The notes: generated by a model from the sequence alone, not told the origin. DNA of 40,022 nucleotides from Bacteroides sp. (GCA_014802105.1 JAAVCX010000003.1:40774-80795); one strand, 5' to 3'; shown: positions 9,541 to 17,469, counted from the first letter of the stretch. A program made the numbers and translations.

Positions 9541-10068
9541 ATGGCAGAAGAAACTAAATCACTCGGAGCCAAGAAGTCCGTTACCGTAACCATTCTCATC
9601 GACTGGCTACTTTACGACATCATGAATGAGACTTTCCTTCGCGGACGTACTCTTCAGAACAAGGATAATCACAAGGAGGTGGCGAGTATGTTTGCCTCGG
9701 AAGACGAGGAGAACCGGGAGAAGATCCTCCGCTCCATCAAGCGTGGCTTTGCTGAGGTGCAGACGGAGCTTGGCGAGTATCTTGATGAGGACGGCACTGT
9801 CACTGACAACAGTCACTACGACGGATCGGAGGACCTTAAGCTTCCACTTGTGATGCCCAGCAACTTCAATGAGGCTGCTACCAAGGGTGTAGGGGAAGCC
9901 GTGCATGCCTATCTGGCTAACACCGCCATTGCAGACTGGTACACTGTAACCAACAAGCCCGATGCCGAGCAGTATTCAGTCATCGCGTCGAGGAACATGG
10001 AGATGATCCGGCAGACAGTGAGCAAGCGAAAGCGTCCTGTGCGTCCCGTTGATAAACCTAAGGAGTAA
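9541..10068 (+). CDS. Tandem paralogue 2 of 3, unknown late protein, 175 aa
   Basis: 175 residues. The start MAEETKSLGAKKSVTVTILI runs into D-W-L-L-Y-D-I-M-N-E. The corresponding stretch in the next gene is RDQLLYDIKNYAYIEGS. The C-terminal half carries AIADWYTVTNKPDAEQYSV and a basic tail (SKRKRPVRPVDKPKE). The shared LLYDI-x-N and W-x-x-x-T-N motifs show common descent with its neighbours. No catalytic motif or membrane segment is seen. Confidence 0.62.
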   Translation: MAEETKSLGAKKSVTVTILIDWLLYDIMNETFLRGRTLQNKDNHKEVASMFASEDEENREKILRSIKRGFAEVQTELGEYLDEDGTVTDNSHYDGSEDLKLPLVMPSNFNEAATKGVGEAVHAYLANTAIADWYTVTNKPDAEQYSVIASRNMEMIRQTVSKRKRPVRPVDKPKE

Positions 10069-10071
10069 GCT

Positions 10072-10596
10072 ATGAGTTGCTTTCTGGAGGAGAAAGAAGG
10101 CACGCTGATTGTCGTGCTGACTTTCAATCGTGACCAGCTCTTATATGACATAAAGAATTATGCCTATATAGAGGGTAGTGTCATGGAGACGGAGAATGAC
10201 CATAATCACCACATGACTCAGGATGTCGGCGAGGAGGGCAACGTAGATCGCATAACTCGAGTGCTTGACTTATCCATGGCCAAATGTAGAGAGCTCCTCT
10301 ATCCATACACAAAGCATGAGGTGATACGCCCAGTGCTTGATAATAGGCTGAGGGAGCGTAAGGTCTATGGCATTGTGATGTCAGTTCCTAAAGATTTTTC
10401 ACAAACCTCGCTGATGCTCCTCGAGAGGCTTATTCATGAATACCTGGTATGTAAGGCCGTGGAAGAATGGATGAGTTTCACTAATCCGAGCAAGACGCAC
10501 ACGTGGGCTGAGAAAGCTGCTGATGCCATGCGCGAGATACGAAGCAATCTCAATGCGAGAATAGGACGAGTGCGCCGGAAATTACATCCGTTCTAA
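10072..10596 (+). CDS. Tandem paralogue 3 of 3, unknown late protein, 174 aa
   Basis: 174 residues, with its ATG 3 nt after the previous stop. It has D-Q-L-L-Y-D-I-K-N at residues 22-30 and AVEEWMSFTNPSKTHTWAEKA near the C-terminus, aligning with the two upstream genes. A His-rich patch (NDHNHHM) near residue 45 is specific to this copy. The basic tail ends RRKLHPF. It is the last gene before the convergent terminator. Confidence 0.62.
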   Translation: MSCFLEEKEGTLIVVLTFNRDQLLYDIKNYAYIEGSVMETENDHNHHMTQDVGEEGNVDRITRVLDLSMAKCRELLYPYTKHEVIRPVLDNRLRERKVYGIVMSVPKDFSQTSLMLLERLIHEYLVCKAVEEWMSFTNPSKTHTWAEKAADAMREIRSNLNARIGRVRRKLHPF

Positions 10597-10603
10597 AGAC
10601 AAA

Positions 10604-10646
10604 AAAAGAGGAGCCGCTGCGCAATTAACACAGCGGCTCCTCTTTT
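10604..10646. terminator. Bidirectional rho-independent terminator between convergent operons
   Basis: Perfect 16-bp inverted repeat (AAAAGAGGAGCCGCTG at 10604-10619 and its complement at 10631-10646) with an 11-nt loop. It has an A-run on the left and a T-run on the right, so it can end transcription from both the late (+) and the early (-) operon. Confidence 0.93.
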
Positions 10647-10693
10647 CTTTGAACGGTATTTACATCGGTCTACGACCGACAAACCTTTTACTT

Positions 10694-13441
10694 CTATCGA
10701 GGGGTGTTGGTAAGACGAGGAGAGAATTGAATAGAGGCAGAGTAGATGCTTTCGCTTGGGGCGAGATTGCAAAGTAGAGCTATGCGGAAATATTTATAAG
10801 GGGAGCCGCTGAAACCTCTGAGATAGTGATCGGTGCTGGACCATATTAGATGCCAGGATAAAAGATCTCGTGAGCCGTAAAGGACCGACTTGACATGGCC
10901 TTTAGTAAAGTTGCCACGCTGAATGACATTGTCAACGGTCTTGTAGATATTAGCAGCATCAAGTTTGAGAGGTCGTGTAACGAGCAGGCCGGGGTATGGG
11001 TTAGAGTCTTGATCGTCGGTGCAGAAATCAACAATCTTACGAATCGAGTCTCCATTACTATCAGTGGCTTTTACGGTAGCTAAGGCTTCTGGATAAGAAT
11101 TGAGCCCGTCGATGATATTAGAAAACATCATACCCCATAGTTTAGATCTAAGAGAGAATATATAGGCATAAGTGACATCAGGATTGTAGACTATTACACG
11201 TTGGTGGACATAGTCGTAAATCATGCGGCATTGTTTAAGGAATGACGAGAAGGGGAGTATTGACAAGCAGGAGCAATCGTTATGTTCAAGAAGGGCGTGA
11301 AGTTTATCAATTGCCGGAAGATCGAAAAGGTTGAACGGCGTTTCGGTATTTATTGTGTCAGAGATACAGGTTGTTTGAGAACCTGAAATAAGCATGATGC
11401 CTCTGTCGGTAGGAAAAAGTACGGCATTATCGAGCTGCGTGATACCCTCGGCGTTGATACAGACATCACGAGTGATTGGCTGTTTGGCTGAATAGGTGCC
11501 GTTGGCCGATACTTCAAGAGCCCAGACACCTTCATTGGTAAATGCGTAAAGGGGGAATTGACCGAACTGACCCTGAGAGAGAGCTTTGGCGGCAGATGCT
11601 ATTGAAAGTATTTTACCGGTGCCTACGGTGTTAATTCCGCTGACGGGGAACAGGAAGGGATTGTTGACTTCCGATGTGTAAATCTTATTGGGTATATCTA
11701 TGGTGCGATAAGCATCGGTTGATATATTAGGAGTAGTCGTAACCGTTGTTTTCCCATCGGAGTTAATACCTTCCCAATCTCCGAAATAGTATGCTCCGTT
11801 GAGAGTGGGGTGTGGTTCAAGATTAACCTCGTAAAGAGTTGAGCCGACATATTGACTGATACTGACGACAGCTTTATATGCGTTAGTGTTTGGATAGAAT
11901 AACCAAAGGAACGGTGTCTCATATCCAAACGATGCGCCTCCGCCGTTGACGACTATTTCTTTTCCATCTTGCTTTATAAAGAAATAGACAGAAACGCGAT
12001 TTGTCATGTCTAAAATTGTCGGAGATGCACTACTCCAAAGATTGATATAGCCGTCAGTATATGAGAATAAACAGGAGGCATTATGCCCTCCAAAAAGACG
12101 TTGTCTCAAGTCGGTGATGTTGAGACGAGAATTGTAGCCAACCGAACATTTAGGTATCAGAAGATCATGACTATTGTAGTCGTCGGACATTACTTCACGC
12201 GTAACAAGCGATTGAAGATATTCTTTATTGACGGGGATAACAGTGCGCGTTGTTTGTAAATCGTCTATATTTATTGACTTTAACAGGTAAAATAGCGCGT
12301 TATCTGTAACATCGGCCTTAATAGCTTCCTCGTCGCGTTGAGGAAGCATGAGCCTCCACGTTGGAGCTGTTAAGCCTGATGGATCAAATGTCAATGCCCA
12401 GAGCTTTGAAAACTTTGATTTTTGATAGCGTAGAGGATACTTATCTGTGTCGGCAGCCTGGTTGGTGTGCTTGCAGATTGCATAACAGTCGGAATAGTTC
12501 GTGTTTATGAATTTTTTACACTCTCCGTTCTGGTCGTAGGTGTATATTGGTTTAGATACAAATACGTCTACTGATTTTACAATGTCGCCCCAATTATTTT
12601 TCAGGGTTTGCAGAGCATTATTATCAACGGCATAGTCGAGTTTATGGAACATGGCTGCCAGTCTTAACTTTGCAGAGTTGATGCTCGTTGCGGTATTATA
12701 ACCATGAAGATTGGTGCAGAAACATTGGGGAGCGAGGTCAGAGGAACAAACCATCAGGATGGGGGCGGAGTGCATTGTCAGGGTACCGTCGTAAAGGCGA
12801 TAAGCATAGCGCACAAAGAATGGGAACATAAATTTGCCCACATTCGTAGAATTTTCAGCGATGAATTTATTAACCTTTGCAAGCACTTGGTCTGTAATTT
12901 TAGTACGATTGCTTTCGGAAAATTCATTCCATAAATCACTGCTAAAAAATGAGATGTTATCAAAAGAAATCTGGAACTCGTCGCCGCGTATCATTTCACC
13001 CTGTAATCCGAAAGATATTGGTAATTCAGGAATATGCGTGCCGAGATTTAAGTATGATCCATCTTTCCAAAGAGTATAATACATGCCCTCAGATGTCAAG
13101 ATGATTAAAGTATTACCGACAGCATTGTAACCATAAATTTCATAGTCTGAGAGATTGACAATAGGCGTCATTTCTTCAGAGTCAGAGAGACCGTTGAGCC
13201 ATTTTACATGATTGTCCTCCTGAAATATATAGTGCTTAAAACTTGACGACTCGTGTATGAATACAATCTTTACTGGAGTATCAGTATAAGACGGCATTTC
13301 TTTTTCATCTAACGGTTGTGAAATGGCCTTAATATTGCCGTCCTCGTTGATGAGATTGAGTGAGAGGGCGAGGTCGCCGTCGGTACATTCGTAGTCGGAT
13401 GGGACTGCGGTATAGCCGTTGTATTTGATGTCTTGGTTCAT
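10694..13441 (-). CDS. Putative virion stabilization / tail-hub beta-propeller protein, 915 aa
   Basis: 915 residues, no signal or membrane segment, rich in aromatic and beta-type residues. The region around residues 620-690 (ALSQGQFGQFPLYAFTNEG, VWALEVSANGTYS, AVLFPTDRGIMLISG) is characteristic of the large protein called stabilization protein in crAss-like and other Bacteroidales short-tailed phages. Those are compared with the P22 gp10 packaged-DNA stabilization/tail-hub family. This match rests on recalled motifs, so it is moderately sure. The oddity is its orientation: it is the last gene of the leftward early transcript rather than part of the rightward late operon. Confidence 0.65.
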   Translation of the reverse strand: MNQDIKYNGYTAVPSDYECTDGDLALSLNLINEDGNIKAISQPLDEKEMPSYTDTPVKIVFIHESSSFKHYIFQEDNHVKWLNGLSDSEEMTPIVNLSDYEIYGYNAVGNTLIILTSEGMYYTLWKDGSYLNLGTHIPELPISFGLQGEMIRGDEFQISFDNISFFSSDLWNEFSESNRTKITDQVLAKVNKFIAENSTNVGKFMFPFFVRYAYRLYDGTLTMHSAPILMVCSSDLAPQCFCTNLHGYNTATSINSAKLRLAAMFHKLDYAVDNNALQTLKNNWGDIVKSVDVFVSKPIYTYDQNGECKKFINTNYSDCYAICKHTNQAADTDKYPLRYQKSKFSKLWALTFDPSGLTAPTWRLMLPQRDEEAIKADVTDNALFYLLKSINIDDLQTTRTVIPVNKEYLQSLVTREVMSDDYNSHDLLIPKCSVGYNSRLNITDLRQRLFGGHNASCLFSYTDGYINLWSSASPTILDMTNRVSVYFFIKQDGKEIVVNGGGASFGYETPFLWLFYPNTNAYKAVVSISQYVGSTLYEVNLEPHPTLNGAYYFGDWEGINSDGKTTVTTTPNISTDAYRTIDIPNKIYTSEVNNPFLFPVSGINTVGTGKILSIASAAKALSQGQFGQFPLYAFTNEGVWALEVSANGTYSAKQPITRDVCINAEGITQLDNAVLFPTDRGIMLISGSQTTCISDTINTETPFNLFDLPAIDKLHALLEHNDCSCLSILPFSSFLKQCRMIYDYVHQRVIVYNPDVTYAYIFSLRSKLWGMMFSNIIDGLNSYPEALATVKATDSNGDSIRKIVDFCTDDQDSNPYPGLLVTRPLKLDAANIYKTVDNVIQRGNFTKGHVKSVLYGSRDLLSWHLIWSSTDHYLRGFSGSPYKYFRIALLCNLAPSESIYSASIQFSPRLTNTPR

Positions 13442-13451
13442 GGCCTAAAGG

Positions 13452-13817
13452 TTATAAAGGGCGTTGAGTGATTATCGGGACATAGGTTATATTGTCGCGG
13501 ATGAAAGCCAGTCCAACCATATATGAAACTTTATCGCCTGAGACTCCGGTTGAGGCTAAAATAGCGCGGCAAAGATGTACGGAATTGGCGCAATAATTCC
13601 GATATCCTTTTTTAGATGGATAACATTGTGCTTCATGTCGTCCGATGTTATCCGTGTTCCGGATAGCATAAAGTAAATATTCTCCATTGACTACATCAAT
13701 GTTTATAGAATCTCCGGGCTTGAGAGAAAGGGAGGTAACGAGACGGGCTGTGAGTCGAATGATACCTCTGCAACTGAATGAAATGTCAGGTCGGCGAGTA
13801 TGTGTTAATAATTTCAT
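13452..13817 (-). CDS. Conserved phage protein next to the stabilization protein, 121 aa
   Basis: 121 residues, starting MKLLTHTRRPDISFSCRGIIRL. The middle has L-S-L-K-P-G-D-S-I-N-I-D, resembling the turn of a SpoVT/AbrB-like swapped-hairpin, and a conserved-looking segment GRHEAQCYPSKKGYRNYCANS. It is 10 nt upstream of the stabilization-protein gene in transcription order and probably cotranscribed. Its function is unknown; a DNA-binding or virion accessory role are both possible. The 70 nt upstream (13818-13887) hold no canonical promoter that I can see. Confidence 0.65.
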   Translation of the reverse strand: MKLLTHTRRPDISFSCRGIIRLTARLVTSLSLKPGDSINIDVVNGEYLLYAIRNTDNIGRHEAQCYPSKKGYRNYCANSVHLCRAILASTGVSGDKVSYMVGLAFIRDNITYVPIITQRPL

Positions 13818-13887
13818 AACTCTAAGATGAGAATGGTTATATGTAAAATTACAGGATTGTGAAAGATTGGCGCCTATATGTTTTGAT

Positions 13888-14502
13888 TCAGAACCAGCCT
13901 ATTTTCGTCTCGTCTCGGCAGCCTTTCTGAAAGATCAGCCACATATAGCCCTGGGCCGAGGAGGAGATGTGTTCAAAATCTCCATTCATGGCGCAGGGTA
14001 TTCGCTTGGAGGAGATCCATACTTGCTGGGGCGGGTATTCTTCAAAGAGCTGTTTGCGCTCGAGGCTTTCGAGATAGAGGATGCGAAGCCACATGGCTAC
14101 ACGGTTACCCTCGGTTACTACCTCCATAGCTCTACGGATAATGGAGGTAGCTATTTTATATGGAGGGTTAGTGATTATGTCGCCGTCGAAGTGCTCGTCA
14201 CACAAGAGAAAATCGAGCTTTTGAATGTTTCGGCCGCGGGTGAGTATATCGCTCTCGCGGACTTTATAGCCTCGGCTTCGCAGGACTTGGGATATGTGAC
14301 CGAGTCCGGCGCAAGGTTCCCAAATGGTTGGAGAGAATGTTTCCAGGTCACACAATGCCTCTACTGCGCTTGGATGAGTGCAATAGAGGTCATTGGCTTC
14401 GCGGTCATAGTCGCAATGATTGCTTGCTCCGAGAGTCTTATAAATGGACGAGTAGCCTTTAGCCTTGGGTGGGTCTATATTGTCGCCGAATAGGTTGGTC
14501 AT
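13888..14502 (-). CDS. Phage DNA N6-adenine methyltransferase-like protein, 204 aa
   Basis: 204 residues. The SAM-binding motif I is W61-E-P-C-A-G-L-G-H-I and the catalytic motif IV is N112-P-P-Y115, the pattern of adenine-N6 methyltransferases. At about 200 residues it lacks room for a large target-recognition domain, as usual for orphan phage enzymes. A likely role is protecting phage DNA from host restriction or another marking function. It overlaps the upstream membrane-protein gene by 4 nt (ATGA). A long open frame on the opposite strand here is a shadow. Confidence 0.82.
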   Translation of the reverse strand: MTNLFGDNIDPPKAKGYSSIYKTLGASNHCDYDREANDLYCTHPSAVEALCDLETFSPTIWEPCAGLGHISQVLRSRGYKVRESDILTRGRNIQKLDFLLCDEHFDGDIITNPPYKIATSIIRRAMEVVTEGNRVAMWLRILYLESLERKQLFEEYPPQQVWISSKRIPCAMNGDFEHISSSAQGYMWLIFQKGCRDETKIGWF

Positions 14503-14783
14503 TGGTCTAATTTATTTTTTCGTTCAAAATATTCTCGTTCCTTTTTCCTCTCATCTCTATCGGCTATCTTGCCAACTATCCACGCGAGAAAATCCCACGC
14601 TTTCACATTGGCTACGAATAGAACTACATAGCTAAAAATATCTTTACCTATACCTATCCACTTGCCAATAACGTCAATTAAGATAGCCGCACTTGTACCG
14701 AGGATTGCGACTAAGGAAATAAACACGGCGACCGCAAAAGCAAAGAGCAGTCGCTCACCAACGTATTTCAGTATAGTGATCAT
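14499..14783 (-). CDS. Small two-helix membrane protein, 94 aa
   Basis: 94 residues with two hydrophobic segments (about residues 11-38, LLFAFAVAVFISLVAILGTSAAILI, and 47-60, IFSYVVLFVANVKA). A strongly charged tail follows (DRDERKKEREYFERKNK). Size and layout resemble class II holins, but it is encoded in the early transcript between a methyltransferase and small unknown proteins. A membrane role in superinfection exclusion or anti-defence is as likely as a holin. Confidence 0.6.
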   Translation of the reverse strand: MITILKYVGERLLFAFAVAVFISLVAILGTSAAILIDVIGKWIGIGKDIFSYVVLFVANVKAWDFLAWIVGKIADRDERKKEREYFERKNKLDQ

Positions 14784-14801
14784 TCTCCCGATATATTACT
14801 A

Positions 14802-15074
14802 TTACAATTCATCGATTCTGTTGTTAATGCTTGCAAGTGTACGTTCTGCAGCTCTCTCTAAGATGGCGGTCATTGCATCTTTCAATGCGCTCATACTCAT
14901 TTCATCCTCTGGTGTAAGCGTAATTTCACTCAAATATTTCAGATTGAGTGCTGCCGGGATCCAATCCCATTTAGTTGAAAAATCGGATTTATCGTTGATG
15001 CGTTGAAGTATATACTCAATCTGTGAGGCTTTCTCAATAAGAGATTGAGCCTGTTCTAAGTTTTCTCGTTTCAT
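14802..15074 (-). CDS. Small helical phage protein, 90 aa, unknown
   Basis: 90 residues starting MKRENLEQAQSLIEKASQIE, helical at both ends, with no recognisable motif. The start overlaps the stop of the upstream PP-loop gene (ATGA), which supports it as a real coupled gene. Confidence 0.62.
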   Translation of the reverse strand: MKRENLEQAQSLIEKASQIEYILQRINDKSDFSTKWDWIPAALNLKYLSEITLTPEDEMSMSALKDAMTAILERAAERTLASINNRIDEL

Positions 15075-16060
15075 TCGTTTGCTTTTATCATCTCTGTCGG
15101 TTGGTTGGGGATTAGTTCTATATCAGTAAATAAATTTCTCGGTTCTTCATCGGGCAGATAGAGTCTGTTCACGGCAAGCACCTTACGCAATGCCTCGCGG
15201 AACGTTACGCCATTGTTGGTGTAGTTCATTACCATTTCGTAGCACTTGGGATAGTGAGTGAGCAATGTGCGGAAACGTGTATCATCGGCAAACTGCGCTC
15301 CGAAACCGCAACCCATACAACCCGTGCGTGTCGCTCCTTTGTGGTAGATGTCGGCTATCGGTAAATTGCATTTGGATATATAGTCCCAAATGTCTTGCTC
15401 CAGCCAAATAGAAATGGGTTGAGATTTTGGAGATTTCCCATTAAAATAATTACACCCTCCGTTTTTAAGATAATCCTTTTCTCTGCGTTGGCTCTCACTT
15501 GCCATTACTCCGATTATCGGATAGCGACCAGTCTCTTTGCAAAAGCGGTGCATCGGCTCTTTTTTGAGTTTTGCGCAACAGATATTGTGAACGGAATAAG
15601 GCTCAGACACTAAGTATTTCCATTTCTCACTTATTCCAAACTGAGTATCTTTGCTTATTCTTAATTGAGCGGTTTTGCAATTTGGATTTGAACGGACGAT
15701 ATGAATGTATTGTGATTGCTCTTTACTTACTAAAGGAAAGCCATATTTCGCCCACACTTGCCGAGGCGAGAACTTCGGACGGATAATCTTAATATTCGCC
15801 CCGTCTGCTTGCATCTTCTTGACAAAGCGGATAATGTCTGGGTATTCGTTGCCTGTGTTGCAGAACACACCGAGAATGTCAGGGTAGAGTATTCTTACCA
15901 AATGAAACAACACCGTAGAGTCCTTGCCACCGCTGAATGACACATAGGCCTTATCAACGCCACCCATACGGCTGACGAAAGCCTCAATAGTGCCAAGTGA
16001 GTGGTCAATCTTTTGTTCAAGCGACCACGATTGCCGTTCTTGTAATTCCTTTAGCGTCAT
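15071..16060 (-). CDS. PP-loop ATPase of the PAPS/APS-reductase (DndC-like) superfamily, 329 aa
   Basis: 329 residues. The PP-loop S-F-S-G-G-K-D-S lies at residues 41-48. A C161-C162-x-x-L-K-x-x-P motif and a T-G-C248-x-x-C251 motif together give the CC...CxxC pattern that holds a 4Fe-4S cluster in APS reductases and in DndC. The C-terminal E-C-G-L/I-H motif that supplies the catalytic cysteine of true sulfonucleotide reductases is absent. So it probably adenylates a substrate or transfers sulfur rather than reducing APS/PAPS. DndC makes phosphorothioate DNA, but no dndB, dndD or dndE neighbour is seen. It overlaps both neighbours by 4 nt in a tightly packed operon. Confidence 0.82.
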   Translation of the reverse strand: MTLKELQERQSWSLEQKIDHSLGTIEAFVSRMGGVDKAYVSFSGGKDSTVLFHLVRILYPDILGVFCNTGNEYPDIIRFVKKMQADGANIKIIRPKFSPRQVWAKYGFPLVSKEQSQYIHIVRSNPNCKTAQLRISKDTQFGISEKWKYLVSEPYSVHNICCAKLKKEPMHRFCKETGRYPIIGVMASESQRREKDYLKNGGCNYFNGKSPKSQPISIWLEQDIWDYISKCNLPIADIYHKGATRTGCMGCGFGAQFADDTRFRTLLTHYPKCYEMVMNYTNNGVTFREALRKVLAVNRLYLPDEEPRNLFTDIELIPNQPTEMIKANE

Positions 16061-16320
16061 TTCTCGTTAAATAGTCCTTTGCCGAACAACCACTCCAATA
16101 TCGCGGTATCATCAGCAAACATCTCATTAGTTATTGAGTTTAGGCTTTTAAGCTCGTTGTATTTCGCTTTTATCTTCTCTTTCTCATCCTCGGTCAGCCT
16201 CTCGGATAAAGGCTGCTGCATAATCCAGTCGGCGCCTTGACGAAATGTATAACTGCGGTGCTGATGAGGATATTTCCTCACATTTTCTCGCGCCGCTTCG
16301 TTCAGTTTCTCTTTATCCAT
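16057..16320 (-). CDS. Small phage protein, 87 aa, unknown
   Basis: 87 residues starting MDKEKLNEAARENVRKYPHQ, with a central R-Q-G-A-D-W-I-M segment and a C-terminal W-L-F-G-K-G-L-F. Its stop overlaps the start of the PP-loop gene (ATGA). Small proteins with this A-F-x-x-G-A-x-W layout are common in Bacteroidales phages; no function is known to me. Confidence 0.65.
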   Translation of the reverse strand: MDKEKLNEAARENVRKYPHQHRSYTFRQGADWIMQQPLSERLTEDEKEKIKAKYNELKSLNSITNEMFADDTAILEWLFGKGLFNEK

Positions 16321-16324
16321 AGCG

Positions 16325-16804
16325 TTAGTCTTTGTTGAGGGTATATCCGTTAGCGTGGAGTAACTCTATTGCGAGGACAACCGCTTCAATGGGATTTTCG
16401 GACTGAGGAAGCGTTCCAGAAAAGCCCTCCCAATCATAATCCACAATCCAATTTGTGCCATTGGAGTACAGCTTGACATCGCCATTGAGGACATTTGGAA
16501 TATCCATTTCCCATATCTCATCTTCAATGAATGGTGGGTACCATTTTGTAAGTGGGAAATCGTCAAAGTGTTTAGGCAGCAGTTCAAGCAATGCGGACAG
16601 AGACCACGCAGGTTCGTAATCTATTGAACGCAGTATCTCAGGCAGAGTTAATAAGTCTTCGCCGAGAACACGCGTGCTATATTTGCCGTAGTTCTCTCCT
16701 GGGCATATATTGATGGATAAATACATATCTGCCGTGTTCGGGTCAACGCCACAAGCAAGCAGACGCTTGGATTGTAATGGGTCGGTGGCTATTTGAGGTT
16801 TCAT
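16325..16804 (-). CDS. Conserved phage protein, 159 aa, unknown
   Basis: 159 residues. The segment P-A-W-S-L-S-A-L-L-E-L-L-P near residues 64-76 and the end ENPIEAVVLAIELLHANGY are typical of a small family found repeatedly in Bacteroides-type prophages, where it seems to track classification-number-style arguments of unknown biochemical meaning. There is no membrane segment or nucleic-acid motif. It lies 4 nt upstream of the previous small gene in transcription order. Confidence 0.65.
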   Translation of the reverse strand: MKPQIATDPLQSKRLLACGVDPNTADMYLSINICPGENYGKYSTRVLGEDLLTLPEILRSIDYEPAWSLSALLELLPKHFDDFPLTKWYPPFIEDEIWEMDIPNVLNGDVKLYSNGTNWIVDYDWEGFSGTLPQSENPIEAVVLAIELLHANGYTLNKD

Positions 16805-16809
16805 TGTTA

Positions 16810-17136
16810 TTACGTGTTAGAAGTTTCGTAATCCTCGTCAGTTGTACGCTCGTAGATGAGATCGTAGGCTACTTTACCAAGAGCGGCATCAACGTTTTCT
16901 ACCATATCGCAAGAGTTTTGGTAATTGGCTATATCTTCAAGCACCTCGCGGAGTGCTATACGGCATCTGTCAAGAGCATCGTTGTTTTCCTTGATACCTA
17001 TCTGCATAAGTTCAACAACCGTTTCGCTTGACTGAAGATTGATAGCCATTGAACACTCTGCTGTAACGTCAGCAACGCATTGTGCAGAGCGTCTAATTTC
17101 GTTAAGAGTGAGATTGATTAGTTCTATAGTCTTCAT
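16810..17136 (-). CDS. Small helical phage protein, 108 aa, unknown
   Basis: 108 residues starting MKTIELINLTLNEIRRSAQC, almost entirely helical, with an acidic tail (TTDEDYETSNT). It is the first gene of the minus-strand block downstream of the 17.14-17.27 kb divergent regulatory region, so it may have its own promoter there. Confidence 0.6.
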   Translation of the reverse strand: MKTIELINLTLNEIRRSAQCVADVTAECSMAINLQSSETVVELMQIGIKENNDALDRCRIALREVLEDIANYQNSCDMVENVDAALGKVAYDLIYERTTDEDYETSNT

Positions 17137-17149
17137 GATCGTAAAGAAT

Positions 17150-17221
17150 GACCGGAAGCCAAGTCGCCAAACTTTTAAATCTTATCATGAAACTTGAGGA
17201 TATGATTTGTGGCTTCCGGTC
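17150..17221. repeat. 12-bp inverted repeat, 60 bp apart, in a divergent intergenic region
   Basis: GACCGGAAGCCA at 17150-17161 is exactly complementary to TGGCTTCCGGTC at 17210-17221, centre to centre 60 bp. The right arm falls in the spacer between the -33 and -7 boxes of a plus-strand promoter. It could be a pair of operator half-sites or a long-looped RNA stem. A looser direct similarity also exists: GCCAAACTTTTAAATC and GCCAAATTTTTAAATC. Confidence 0.75.
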
Positions 17222-17237
17222 TTTTATGTTATTTTTG
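17206..17237 (+). promoter_or_regulatory. Bacteroidales-type promoter for the internal plus-strand gene
   Basis: TTTG at 17206-17209, a 20-nt spacer, then TATTTTTG at 17230-17237, matching TTTG-N19-21-TAnnTTTG. The expected start is around 17244, about 22 nt before the ATG of the 67-residue gene. Confidence 0.7.
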
Positions 17238-17265
17238 TATTGCCAAATTTTTAAATCAAGTTATT

Positions 17266-17469
17266 ATGAATATTATTTTCAATAAGTTCATTGAAGTTGA
17301 GGATACGCACTTCAAGAAAATGATTATCAGGATCGATTCAATCTCAGTGATCCATGAAGTTGAAATTTCAAAGACTGAGATTTATTGTATCGGAATAGAG
17401 AAACCATTTATATCACGTCATTCGTATCGTGAAATAAAATCACTCCTCGACAAAGCCTTTAAGGAATAA
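17266..17469 (+). CDS. Small plus-strand protein inside the leftward operon, 67 aa
   Basis: 67 residues from the ATG at 17266 (MNIIFNKFIEVEDTHFKKM). The pattern F-I-E-V ... I-R-I-D-S-I-S-V-I ... T-E-I-Y-C ... Y-R-E-I-K-S-L-L resembles the short beta-sheet proteins with a FlbD-like layout found in many Bacteroidetes elements. It has its own good promoter and runs against the surrounding transcript, overlapping the 3' end of the convergent neighbour by 30 bp. A regulatory role is possible from context only. Confidence 0.62.
   Translation: MNIIFNKFIEVEDTHFKKMIIRIDSISVIHEVEISKTEIYCIGIEKPFISRHSYREIKSLLDKAFKE

Noticed and set aside
9541-10596. Tail-assembly chaperone pair with programmed frameshift
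   Set aside because: The genes are separated by stops and own ATGs, with no slippery sequence at the junctions.
13867-14493. 208-residue plus-strand open frame
   Set aside because: It mirrors the adenine methyltransferase on the other strand, which has clear motifs I and IV and couples to its neighbour.
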